This document shows, in pieces, positions 1-12,791 of a stretch of DNA of 64,000 nucleotides (position 1 is the stretch's first letter; every line of letters starts with the position of its first letter). The notes under the pieces are model-generated. The model ran no database searches and had not been told where the DNA came from. It saw only the letters and a list, made by a program, of their open reading frames with translations. Both the position numbers and the translations under genes were made by a program. The stretch is from Gorsachius magnificus. Its lineage: Eukaryota; Chordata; Aves; Pelecaniformes; Ardeidae. The DNA lies in the NCBI GenBank assembly GCA_034008185.1, contig CM067084.1, positions 6,963,385 through 7,027,384 of the forward strand, given 5' to 3'.

Positions 1-1367
1 GTGATGCCTGTGGTGCATTCCTTAGGATGCAGAAGTAGTGCCAGGTGCTGTGGGCTGCCAGTACTCCCTCAGCTGGGCACTGGGGCTGGTTTTCGGTCCC
101 TTCAAGCTGGATCCAGCCTTGTGGTTGCCTTGGCCTGGGCAATGGCTGCAACTATCTCTGCAGCCTCTGGAACAGTTCCTTGGCAAGCAGGACCGATGGG
201 CTGGATGTAGCTGGATGTGGTGGGCCACTGGCTGACTTGCAGTACTCTGGGGCTTTGAGGGACAGCGATCCCCCTGCCTACATGAAAATTCCTAGCTCTG
301 TTGGTCAAATCAGACCAAAAGTCTGGCCCAGTGTGAAGATTGTGTTTTGATCTCTATATGGTGAGCAGGGTGAGTATTTTGTAATCTATGTGAAAACGTA
401 CAATGTTTCCATGAGCTTTCTGTCTACTTTTATGTTCTCACACCATCCCCACAGAGGAGGACCACAAAACAGCTTTGGTGGAGGTCGAGCTGTGTGCATT
501 ATCTGTGGGAGCACTCTGGAGACCCAGCAGCTGTTTTGGGGACTGGGGGGATTGGGTGCGTTTTGGGGATTGGTCAGGGAGGGTAAGAAAGTTCCTCAAG
601 CTCACAACAAATTGCACTGGATTTAAATAAAAACCCTAGGTGCAGTATTGAACTACTCTTTATTTTGCATTTCCCCAGCAGGCTTTTTTTTGAAATTATT
701 ACGGAAAAGATGATGAAGTAACCAAGGCGAGAGTGAAGGAGCTGAGAAGTGGCACGTGCCTCCTCCCTAGCCCCCCAGGCTCGCCCCGAGCACAGCAGGC
801 AGCTCCTCTGCCAGCCCCTGGCTTCTGCAGGTCAGTGCGGCACCGGGTGACTTCAGGAGGAAGTGTGATTAAGAGGGTGACAGAAGTTAGTGAAGTGGGG
901 ACTGCCTTGAAGCCCTATCACATACGAGGTGTGATATTTATGGCAGAGCTGAAATACATACTGTGAATTGAAGAAAAAAGGGCACATGAGGTCAAATGGC
1001 CCAGCTCTGTGACTCTTTCTTGCTGAGGGCTGTCTGGAGTAGGAATCAAACTGCTGCATGGTGAAAGTTTTTTTATGAATTACTTTTGATTAATACTTGT
1101 GAAGCTGGTGGGAGGGGGAAGTATGAAGAGGAGTGCGGAGTGTGGCCAGAAGCACTGCTGCTGACAGGGCAAACTTTCCCTGTTGGCAGAGGCACAATGG
1201 CAGCAATGCTGTACAAAGATCTGCAAGTGTACGTAAACCATGTGCATTGGCAGTTTCCCCAGATAGACTTTGTTAGGATTGCCAACCAATTAAACTGTCT
1301 CTTAACCTAATTTTCACAATCTACACACTTTGTCAGAGCTTCTTTTGATGTACCTATCAACCAAATT

Positions 1368-1463
1368 TACTGTAAGGCAGCAAAAGTGGTAGACATGATT
1401 TGTTTTATGGTTTATTTAGAAATTACTTCATATGAGTTAACTAGTGTGCTTTGTTCTGGGGGA
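1368..1463 (+). repeat. Diverged direct repeat, copy A
   Basis: This copy shares a 23-base perfect block (1439-1461) with 2644-2666. It also shares an upstream block in which GGCAGCA, AAGTGG and GATTTGT occur in the same order. The two copies differ by an insertion of about 20 bases in this one. I do not recognise the family. It could be an old interspersed repeat or a local duplication. Confidence 0.6.
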
Positions 1464-2593
1464 TCTGCTTTTCAAAGACATTCTTCCTAGTGTACTAAGA
1501 GTAGTCCTATTCATGTGGGGAAAAATGAAAATCCCTCATCCATAACTGAATTTCAAGCTGGATATATCACAGACAGAAAATAAGAGATACTTTTCATGCC
1601 TTTGGTGTGTTCTAAGTCTGTGAGATGTCACACCAGTAAACGACCATCTCTTAGGGGCAGAAATGGGCGCCTCGATCCCATTTCAGAATGAAATGCTTGG
1701 CCAAATGCTTTTTGCAGGCTTGTGTGTAAGAAAGTGAATTTTAATTGTGAGCATTGCTTAGAGCGTGGTCAGCTTGCAAAAGGCATAAATTACTTCCAGA
1801 GAAAGTCAGGGCTGTTGGGAAGACAAAATATTGGATGTTGTTTGGTGCTTCACAGATATCCTTGTTTTGCCATGAAGAGGCACAGCACAGTCAGGGAGTG
1901 AGTGCAGTTACAGCGCTTATCCAGGCATGTGAACACTCCTGGTTCAGTTTAGTGCAAAACCACTTGGGTAGCATCAGCAGTGCACTGAGGTACTGTTTCT
2001 CGGCTGGCGAGTGCTTGCTACTACCATCTTCTTCCTCCCTGCTCTTTGCCTGCTGTTAAAGGATCAGATCTTTGGTTAGATCTGCTGTGACCATTTTCAT
2101 ACTTAGCTTATGGTGAATTGGTAAAGCCTAGTGAGGCATCGTAATGTGTTAAACATCTTGAGTTATACTGCATGTGCTCCTTCGGTGCCACCGCAGTCAG
2201 TTCTCTTGCGGTGATGGCTGAGGTTGGTGTATCAGATGGGAAACCTGGCTTGCTGAGAAAGGCTGTGTCAAAGCCGAGATTCCTGTCCTCAAACCGACAC
2301 CTCCGGCTTCTCAGGAAAGGCACTATTTCTGTTTGGGTAGTTGCTGATACTGAATCTTAGTTTCAGCTACGTCCATTCTCCAAATACTGCAGCCACATTT
2401 TCAAACTTCGGTTTCCCAAACAATTTAGTGCATCTGTCTGCGGTGCCAGTGCTTAGCAGTGGTCTAAGCCAAATGCGTTCGTGATTTTTTTCAAAGCACT
2501 GTTAGATGATGGCATGCCTATTCAGTGGAGGGCAAGAGAGTCCAGAAAAAAAGATGCTAAGATGACCTTAGCAAATTTTAGATGTATTTACTA

Positions 2594-2666
2594 CACTGTA
2601 CGGCAGCAGAAGTGGTGTGTAAGATTTGTCACACAGACAAGAGAACTAGTGTGCTTTGTTCTGGGG
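2594..2666 (+). repeat. Diverged direct repeat, copy B
   Basis: This is the partner of 1368-1463, in the same orientation about 1.2 kb away. The 3' block of 23 bases is identical. The 5' block is similar with substitutions, and the middle is about 20 bases shorter. Confidence 0.6.
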
Positions 2667-3803
2667 AGTTTGCTATCAGATTGCGGGGAGTTCAAAACCG
2701 GCAAGAACAGCAATAATTATTCAGCCTGAAAAGAACTAGAGGGAGATCCGATAGAGGCTTCCACCTAGCCTCAGGCAGGCTGACAAGATACAGCTTCCTT
2801 TTACAAACCTGGATGCACTTACACCCGTAGGTCATCACAGCCACAGTAGCGTGAGTACTGCAGTTTCTACGAAGGTGCTAGCAGTTCCTTTCGCGTGCAC
2901 GTCGGTGCCCCTCTCCTCAGTGAGAGGAAACCTGGGAGTATCTAGAACCTGTTAGTGAACAACTCTCTGTCTACAGGTGTCAAAACCTGCACCTTGAGAA
3001 GCCCCACTGGGGTTTGTGGTCACAGATGCTGGCACCTGGGCACGTGCTGGTGTCAGTTTGTTCACTGTCAGTGTTTCAAATGCGAATGTCAGTGCGCAAA
3101 CTTGTGCTGCTTTGTGGCAAAAGGGAATACGGGGACACTTAAACATCTTTTTTATGGGTGCCCAGGCTATGTCTTTTGCCTAGAAATGTACCTCTTTAAC
3201 ATCAAATGTTGGATAAGAGGTGACCAAACCTGAACACTCTAAGAAAATTAAGCACATGAACAGCGATAAGGCGGTGTTATAAAAAGAACTATTGTGAACA
3301 AGGCAGTGTAATAAGGGATTTAAAGATATTTTGGTTTAATGAAGTGAAGTATAAAAATGTAGGCTGATCTTCTGTCGCGTCTACTGTTTTGCCTTACATT
3401 TTGCAATCCCATACATTAATAGCAGTATATTTTTATTCTAATGCCAATTTGCTCCTCAATATATAGATGAGTGGTTTGTAGATTTGGCCTTAATTATGGA
3501 CAAAGACAAACTTATCTACCAAACAGAGTTTTCCAATGGCAAGTAATTCTCAGATACTGAAAAAGTTGATAGACGTCAAAGGTTCTCGTTCAAGATTGCC
3601 TTTGAAATTATATCGTCTGTCTACTGCAAATGTTTCTTCCTGAAGACTTTGTCAATAGTGTTTCCTTAGGTATCATTTCTGCAACTGGAAATGGCGTTAA
3701 GAGGGGTTTTTACTTGGTTGCCATTGTAGAAGGTCAAGTTTCACTAAGCAGACTAGGATTCAGATATTCCATGCAGTTCTCAATTGAATTAAATCAGGCT
3801 ACT

Positions 3804-3811
3804 TGACGTCA
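3804..3811. promoter_or_regulatory. Palindromic CRE match (TGACGTCA)
   Basis: This is a perfect eight-base cAMP-response element for CREB/ATF factors. It lies in gene-free DNA with no CpG island nearby. A single match of this length can arise by chance, so function is only a possibility. Confidence 0.2.
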
Positions 3812-6800
3812 ATGAATGTGAAGTTAATTTAAATTTATACTTCTGTGGATTTAAGGCCTAGGTAACATAAAATAAAGAATTTTACGCTTACCAAGTAAAA
3901 GGAATAGCAGCACTCACCGTACAGTTTGGAAAGGTTCCTTGTTCTGTAGCATAACCAAAAGAATCCCTTTGCTTTGCACACATAATCTGGCTTAGGGTAG
4001 AAACTTCTATTTCAGACTAATTACTTCCACTAAAAACTTTGGAGTACTTAAATTTCTAACCTGATCTTTGTAGTTTGCCATGCTGCTGCTGTTCATATTA
4101 CGTAGAGTTTTACTTTAGTATTTGCTCTTACAGATCTGCCCATTGCTCCAAACCATACCTAAGTTACTTGCTGTAGCAACGACAAAAATTTCTTCAGTTA
4201 GTTTTGGTCCTCGGTGTTTAAGTGGTTCGACAAAATATCAGAAAACATTTGCATGTGTTTTATACACACACTTATAAAAATGAGAGGGATAGTAGAAGTG
4301 GAAGTAGATTATGCCAGACCAATGCCAGCCATTTATATGCCCTAAGGAATGACCCAAACAATGGGATAGGTTCATAATAAATACAGCAAAAAACTGTTGA
4401 AGAAAAATGTCTTTATCCACATACTCATGGAGTAACATTATAACATGGCCAATCTTACCAAGTTTCACAATGAATAGTAAGTGGGAACTGAAAAAACCAA
4501 ACTGTTGCCCAAACATTGTTACCGTAAATGTAAAGGAAAAGAAACACTGTAGGTGGGGATAATAGTTCTGAGCCATTCCTTTGGTGTCTTATATGTAACT
4601 GTCCCAAAAAACCCCAATAGGACTTCACCGTCAGAAATCTCCCGTTCTGCAGACTGCCTGTCTGTTCTTGCCTCGTTGGCCACAACCCCATAGCACTTCT
4701 GACGACGAAAAAAAAAAATAATATCATTTGACGTATTTCACATTTCCACTTCTGTTCAGTGATCTTTTTTCCCTCTGTCTGCGGTTGTTTAACCTTGATC
4801 CAGTCATTCAGGTGAGAACAAAGAAAAGCGGAAACAAGTCTCTGTTTTTTTCCCCCTGCATGTCGAGATGCAGCACAGCTACCACCTCAGTATGGTCAGA
4901 GATGGACTCAATGGCCTTGAAGCTGAAGTGTTCTTTAAAAACAGAACAATATTTTGATTATGGCTCAGTGATATTGAATTCTTTCAGCCAAAAGCATTTA
5001 TTTTACTGACCGGATGCTGAAAATAGTGACTGTTGAATTTTCCCCTGGGTATGGCTTTTGAACCACGGAGGAGATTGTGGGAAAGCACCATTCAGGTGCC
5101 AAGCTCCAGAAGCTACGGTGCAGCCAATGATCAGTCCTACATTTTACAAAATCTTCCTTTGCATGTGGTACATTGTGCATGTTTAGGCCTTCTTATTTGC
5201 AAGCTGTTCAGCTGCAGCAAAAATTTCAGTGGCGCAAGGAGCAGAGAAGCATGCTTTGGGATAAAAGCCAAGCTGATGTTTCCAGCCTGTGAGCTGGCTA
5301 CCTTGCACTGGCAGCTACGAATTAGGTGACTCAGTCCTGTGCGGTCTGTCAGTCAGAAAATAGCAAAGGTTGTGACGCACAGGGTGGCGTGGCTGGTCCC
5401 ATCCTATTTAGCAAATCAATGTTTAAACTGACCACTGCACTTTTGCTTTGCCTGGTGCAACAACCGGCCCGGCCCGCTTAGCTTTTGAATATCCATGGTG
5501 ATATTTGGGCCAGTGCTTTCAAAAGTAAGTCTTGGAAATTGCGTGTGAAAATTGCCCCCTCCATTTAGACACCTAAATAAAATGCCTACCTTCAGAAACA
5601 GAGTTCTGAAAACCCCGGACTTTATCATTAGTGACGTTTTGTTGAGATCTGTTATCTGTGTGGTTCCACAAGTGACCTAGAATAAGAAGAGCAGAATTCT
5701 TGTTCTTAGAAATGGAAAAATTTGCCCTTTAGGGAGTACTCCACCACGCAGAGATATTCAGGCACGTACAGGGTGCCCATTTGCCTTTGCTTCAACTATC
5801 ATTTGATAGGATGCTCTTTCTAAGCAGTAGTGGAATTGCCCAGCAGCAATCGACAAGCTGCAAAAGCAGCTGGAGATGATTCAGGATGGTTTTGTTCTCA
5901 GTGTTATCTGTCCCGGGGCGAGCAGGGTTGGGGAGGATAAATACACTGCCACGCAAGTCTGCAGCAGGGCAGCAGAGCAGGGGGAATTCGTGGCACACCA
6001 CAGCAGTTGTAGTGACTGCTGCAGGCCACAGCCACAGTGTGGATTGAGGTTGCCCTCGGATTTTTCAGTGATTTCTTTTAGCATGTCTGCAGCCAAAGCA
6101 TCATCTGTCTGGCTTTATTTTAGCTTTGCCTCAGAAGAGCCAAAGCAGATTTCCTCATATTAGCTGCAGCAGGGTGCAAAGGCTTGGGACGGGGTTTGTG
6201 CTTAATGTCTGGGAGCGGCATACAGGTCCCGTGTGCTTCGCACAGTCAGGGGACTTGTGTGGGCAGCTAAGGACGTCAGACAGGTTTTGGCTGCGTATTT
6301 CTACTGTTTCATGTTGCACGGAGTCTGGCTGCGTATTTACATCAATCAGGAGTTATTATAAATACTCCACTCCAAAGACCCTAATTCTGGGTGCTAGGTT
6401 ATAGGAAGACTAGACCCTGCCTAATCTCTACTAGGATTTCACTTTGAGTTAGTCAGCTCCAATTAAGAATACTTCTTTTTTCAGAGGTAAGCCAAGGCAA
6501 GCCAAGAGCAGGAGGTATAGCTCTTACCAGAAGGAGTAGTATCTTTGAAATTACTGGTTGTGGAGGGGTGTTATACAACTCAGACCACGTGTTGAAGGGT
6601 TGGTCAAAGTCAGCTAAGGAAGGGGCCCTTAATTTGGATTTGTATTTTTAGGTACAACCTTGCAGTTTTCCAAACATAATCCTTTTCTGATGGAATAATG
6701 AAGGAGAGAATGCTGTGCTGAAAGGGCATGTGAGAAGCAGAGCACTGTCTAATATTAATGATTTGGACAAAGTTACATTAAGAAAAGAAAGACTTACAGG

Positions 6801-8218
6801 AGACTACAAACTATTTTCCCTATCAGAAATATGCAGAAAGAATTGCCATGCTAGGCAAAGTCTGCCTATACATCCTAGAAATGGAGTATTTAGAACAGTT
6901 TCTTCAAGACCTTCTTTTTCTCTTTTGGCAACCTACACAAGAAAGAATAAAAATGGATAAACTATATGGGGACCTGTCCCTCCTAATCCAGAATACACCT
7001 GCCTGCAAATGGAGTTACCCAGAAAGATCTGCTCTTCAGCAGATCCAGATTCCACCCTTAGAAATGCATAGCAGGAACATCAGCTTAAACAAGAGCTAGA
7101 GCCTTCCAAAACTAACCAGACACTATTCTGTAGTCTTACCTTTTTAGTGTGCATTCTCCCTCCAAATTACTCATCCATAAAAATGCAAATTAAGTACTGA
7201 AATGAAAGCTGTGCAAGGGAAAAAAATAATGATTAAACCAGTTGTCTCTGTCAATGGCTTGAAGACAAAAGCCCATCTCTGCAGTTCTGCATCTTTGGTA
7301 TAGGAAGCAAACACGTCTGCAAAGAGGCTTCTTAAAATAAAAAAATTTCAGCCTAACCACTGGTTCCGCCTGTGTATTAGTACATCTTTTGGCTTGTGGG
7401 GGCTTCTCTTACTCAGAATTGAACTGAGACTAACAGTAACATTTGTTCGCTGCATATCCGATCAACCATATATAACCGGTGCCAAAGCGACTAAAATTAG
7501 AAAGAAAAGAGCAATGCATTCATTAGGATAGGAACATAATATTTAAGGATTATTTAAGAATAAAACTACACACAGATCATCAGCACACGTTACTGGAATG
7601 AAGTTTTGCAGAAACCAAAAGACACTTTCTTTTTCAAGGCAAAGATTGCTAAAAGGAATGCACAATATCACACTGAGAAAGATGATCTAAAAAGAAAATG
7701 AAGAATATCAGTACAAGGTATAAACTCAACAGTCTCCACCTACAGATCAGATACTTTACTGTGTAAACAGACTGTGCTTGACTCCTCTAAAGTCAAATTT
7801 GCAATGTTGGGCTTCAAAATTCCTGACATTTGCATGAAATGGAAGATGTACAGCCAAGGGCTCATATCGTATCAAATGAAAAGGAGTTAATAGTCAAAGA
7901 CCTGCTGAGAAATCCTGGCGTCATCCTCAGGGAATATTTCTCCTAAAAGCCTTATGCCTGCTCTGGAGTGAATTATTCTGAACAAAAAGTAAGGGGTTTG
8001 CATTTGGGGGGAAGAAGAGGAGTGGGATTTTTGGGGAGGTGTTGCTCTGGAGTGTGGACTGCAGCCAGCACAGGTTGAAATCCCCACTGTTACTTCTGCC
8101 CAGCACTTTGTTTGCAGCTCACACGGGCGGAAGTTTTTATGTCAGGCAGCAGAGTGATTATCACTGTTATTAAACATCACTTCCAGTAATTGATCCATTT
8201 CTGAGAATAAGAAAATAC

Positions 8219-8234
8219 ATATATATATATATAT
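8219..8234. repeat. (AT)8 microsatellite
   Basis: Eight perfect AT units lie in an AT-rich context. This is a simple repeat and probably polymorphic. Confidence 0.9.
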
Positions 8235-10971
8235 TTTAATCATTACAGCTCTTTTAACTGAGAGCCTCTGACAGTTCCAGCCTCCGGAACAAGGCTGTCA
8301 TGTTTGTCTGCAGGAGAGGGAAGGTGTCACCCATACTAGTGTCACAACAACACCTTCCTCAAATGCAGCTGGGTGACAAATCCTGAGCATCTTGCTGGTG
8401 AGGTCTTTCTAGAGGTTGACAGTGAAATTGCCCAAAGCACCTTCCCCTGAGGCTGAAGGTAGCATGGCCAACAAGCGCTGATCAAGGGGAGCCAGCTCTG
8501 GCTTCAGGATTGAAATTAAGACTTTCTCCTAACATCCCCATAATAACATTTTTCCTTAATTTCCCTAACAGAGAAAGTGGTGGCGTTAGAGGAGTACAGA
8601 TCCTGAGAGGGAGAAGGCTGGAGGGCAGACATGTTGGGTTCGGCAAGGGGGAGCTGGACAGGCAAGGGAGCTGGCAGGGCTCTGGGGTGGTGGGACCAGA
8701 AGAGGACAGGAGGCATCTGTGCGGCAGGGCAGGGGTGGCATGGTGAGGCAGAGCCCATGCGTCCGTCCCTCCTGAGGCAGGTCCCCGTGGAGAGTGAAAA
8801 CCTTTGTGCTCTCATGTCAGGCACTAGCTCAGGGGACAGAGGCCAGCACGGGGGCTGTCCATATCCCAGCTACCCTGGTCACGAACACCAGGCGTCCACC
8901 TGATTTCTGAGCAGGGATGCAGGCTTCCCTGTTGTTGTAAATCTTAGAAATCAAATAAACAAATCAGCTTTTACCTTGCCCCAAAAGAAATGCTGGTAGA
9001 AGCTTGTTCAGAGTTCAGAATTCTGTGTTCAAAGTTAAGAAATTGCCTGACAGCTTTGCAATTCCTTTCTGCACGATGCCGGTGTGTTTATGTCCTTTCC
9101 ACCACCCACCTTTGCTTTTCAAGGCTGTGGCTATGGCTTGCACTGTGAGAAAAGCCTTTACAAGTCCCCAGAAGTTTGAAAATCATGAGTCAGACTCCCT
9201 AAAAAGAGTGGGGAGGGGGATACATATATTTTTTTTTCAATCTGCATAACACTCACTTGATACCTTTTATCTATGTGTGTGTAAGACGGAACGGTGTTCA
9301 TTTTTTGGCCTCTGGGTAGGGGTTATCTGTTGGTTTGATGGTGTGGAGCTTTCAGCTGCTCCCTACATTATCAAACCTGAAGTCAGGCTGTGTCCTCTTC
9401 ACTCCCCTCCCACCGGTCCTTTATCCCAGCAATTAATCCTGCCTCTGATTTGATTATCCTCCCCTGACATCCTCTAACAAGGCATTTAGAGAAGCCATCT
9501 TGCCTACACAGGCTCCTAGCCTTCACTCACAGGCTGCATGTAATGCCTAGCAAGGTGAAAAGACTGAGATTTTTGCAGTGTAGAGCCAGGATTTGTGCAT
9601 TTTCTAGATGCCCAACTCAGAATGCCCAGAGCCTTGATGAGAAGGTGACCACTAGCAGCTGTCAGAAAGCTGTGCCTTATGCTAGGTATTGGTACAAAAT
9701 ACTACGTACTCAGAAGGATTAGGCTCTCAGCATGCAAACCATACTTTCTCCCTGGGCTTCTTGTTATGAGTAAAATAGGGAAACAGCGTAGTGTTGCTTT
9801 TCAGCTGTTTGTAAGTAAACATGTTTGTGTTTGTAAGGAATGAGGCAATTTGGATGAGTACACCACATAAAAGAATGTGGATCTTTTTAGAAGAACTTAT
9901 GCTGGATTTATATGGTGTACAAAATAATGCAAAGAATAAGAAAGATTGATCAGTTGAGTAATTTTTCTGTCAGTAACAAGAACCCTATGGAAAAATCTGC
10001 AAGGTCATGTAATTAAAAACTAATGATGGAACTCGGCAACAGACTGAATTAGGGTTAGCAAGCAAATATCACTATTGCTCTTCTTAACTATGAAGGTTTG
10101 TCTTTGCAAGTGTACTGCCCTTCCCTGACAATTTTCTGCGCCTCCAGAGAGCTGTTAGCTCTGTTGAAGACAGGATATTAATTAGTCATTGGATTTAGGG
10201 ATTTGTTTGATATTCCAGTTTTATTCCAAAAGTGAAATGGTATTCTCTTATGTAAAACCTATAATATTATGTCATAGTATAACGAGATCTGTCGGAGTGG
10301 GAAGTATTTTATGGAAATCTTATGCTTTGCCAACCATGGTCATCACTGGGCCTGTTCCAAAATCTTGATCTTCTCCTAATTCCTCCTCCATTTTGGATTA
10401 TATTGTTCAATTTCTGCCATTCCTGCTAAAGAGTCTTAGAGACTTTTGGGTCCTTTGAACTGGCTAAAGTAAAATTTGAGACATTGTGCTGACCTCAGAG
10501 TCCTCTGAGGTCTGGGAGCTCTGAAACAAGAGTTGTCTTCTTTGAAGGTAGGAAAAAATTGTGTGTTCACAGCTTTAACCAATTGCAAAACCAAAACCTC
10601 CAGATACATCACCCAGTGCTGCTGCAGAAAAGCCATTGTAATGAAGCAGATGATAGATTCTGCTCATGTTGAAGCTGTTCTGCCCTTGTATCTGGATTTT
10701 TCTTTACAAGCTGTCTGATGTGGAAGGACTAACCTAATTCGCAGCAGAGCCACGGGCAGAGTTGTGGTGTATGCCTGCGTGATCTTCTCTTAAAAACTTT
10801 TTCTGTGCTAGCCTCTTGCTACTAACCTCCGTTTTCCTCCATCTTCCCATGTCTTTGTACCAGAACAAATCTTGGTTTGAAGAGACAGGGATGAAGAGGA
10901 GGTGCTTGAAACAGTTTCACAGGGTTTCTATGTACAAAAGCATTTCTGAACCACTTGCAATCCTTTGATTT

Positions 10972-11057
10972 AAGTAGATCGATATCTGCCAAAAATAATC
11001 CCTCAGATGCATTTCCACAGCCACGTAAAACAAGCAACCACCTATGACTAAATTGTG
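10972..11057 (+). repeat. 86-bp direct repeat, copy A
   Basis: This aligns without gaps to 12706-12791, with 7 differences in 86 bases (about 92% identity). Similarity falls off sharply on both sides. On the minus strand both copies read open, but five of the seven differences change the amino acid, so coding constraint is not supported. I do not recognise the family. Confidence 0.75.
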
Positions 11058-12705
11058 TGAGTGGTGCAAGCTGCATAAACCAACGGGATCCTGCTTTTCC
11101 TCATCTATTGCGTTCTCAGTTATGCTATGGAAGTTGCGTTTGACAGCAAGTGCTATGATGTGATATAAATAAATCAGCCATTCATAAGCAGTTCTACAAA
11201 TCATTCTTTTATCAGCCACTAAAGTACAGGAAATGCTCATTAAAAACGTATTGAGAACAATTAAAAAAACTGATGGAGGAAGGGCATACAGTCATAAGGT
11301 GGCGTGATATGCCTCATTTTAGCACCATGATTTTCATATTGTAATTAACATACCTTGTCTGGTCTGATGAAGAAGAAATTATCAAGTGCTTCCATCTTTT
11401 GATTGTTAGTAGTAAGAGACTGGCTTAAATTAGAAAGGAAATCAAGAGCATTGATGAGAAATTATCACTGAAAACCACATTGTCCTGTATGCCTGTAGAC
11501 TTTACTGGGTATCCGATGGGCTGCTGAGTCACTAATGTTAGACCTCGGGCTGCAAAAGGACGGAGGCTATGTGCCAGTGTTGAAAAGGTCAAATGGAAAG
11601 CTTGATAACTGATAGAAATTTACCGCACAAATGTCTGTTGCTGGTCTCAGCCAACAGATCAGAGGATTGTGTGTAGTTTTGTTTTCAGTCTTTAACAATA
11701 TTCTAACCAAAAGCCCGCTCCCTATCCCTTTCCTTTAATATGTGAAGATAAACCTTTTATTGCGCGAGAGTGAAGCTGTCAGCTTGTTACAAATTATTAA
11801 AGAAAAAAGTGTGCGTGTTACTGGAGATGCTCAAGAAATTAGTTGAATAGTACTGTACCTATGGCTGCTGTTAGTTTCAGAAAAACACACTGTTTTCCTG
11901 TGCTTTGGCTTGTGCAGATCTGAATTTTAACATAAATTATCGTATCTCTGAAGCCATGGAGGATGTCATTAGCTCCCATTTGGTGTTTTGGTTTTCTGAC
12001 CAGAAATCTTGTCACTCTGCTGAAGAGGAAGAAATGATAGCATGTGGCATAGCCAACCAACACTACTCACCGTAAACACAAGGGCTGGGTGGCTGAAGGG
12101 AACTGTTTGTAATCCATTCTCAGGAAAACGGCCTCTGGAAGGGAGAAAAAAACAGGGATGAATGTTATTTGCGGAAACTGGTATTGGTTTGTGAATGAAT
12201 CTCAGATTCCCTGGGCTGAGGTGGACAGGTAATATATTGGCAATTAGTAATTTTGCAGTTCAGATAGATCAACCCGCTGCTCTTATCCTGGAGATATCCT
12301 AAATGAGTTACACCCAGCTGAACTCTGCAGAGCCCTGCTTTCACCTGGCTCATAGAATGGGAGAGGGCAATGTCTTGCCTTGCTAGCAGGAAAGTGGTTT
12401 TCCTCCTTCAGGCTGGCAGAGGGAGGTTTCTGTTGGGGAGCCCTTGGCTTCCAGACAGGGGATGAACCCTTTTCAGGTTTGTAAGTTGTCCCAGAGGAGC
12501 AGAGTGGAGCTAGGGCCAGCTGGAGAAATGGGGAAAATACGTAAAATCATCTTAGGAGAAGCTACAAGCAAGGAATTTCAGTCCTGGTCCTTGCCTTGAG
12601 AGAGGTCTGGGAGCTTCCCCTGGGACCAGCCAGAGAGGCCTCGCTGGAGGAGATTGTCTTAACACAAAGCAGGGAGGAGGGGTGAAGATGCCAGTCATCT
12701 GGTTA

Positions 12706-12791
12706 AAGTAGATCAATATCTGCCAAAAATAATTCCTCAGAGGCATTTCCACAGCCATGTAAAACAAGCAGCCACCTGTGACCAAATTGTG
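12706..12791 (+). repeat. 86-bp direct repeat, copy B
   Basis: This is the partner of 10972-11057, in the same orientation about 1.7 kb away. The sharp edges suggest a short duplicated segment or two insertions of one short element. Confidence 0.75.

Larger units (their letters stand above)
1..10971. other. Intergenic DNA on the IL21-facing side
   Basis: I see no supported gene here. Open frames on both strands are short (up to about 100 codons), overlap one another on opposite strands, and show no recognisable domain or exon series. The stretch holds a diverged direct-repeat pair (1368 and 2594), an AT microsatellite (8219) and a palindromic CRE match (3804). From human synteny the next gene to the left should be IL21, but I could not find an IL21 exon. 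Confidence 0.6.
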
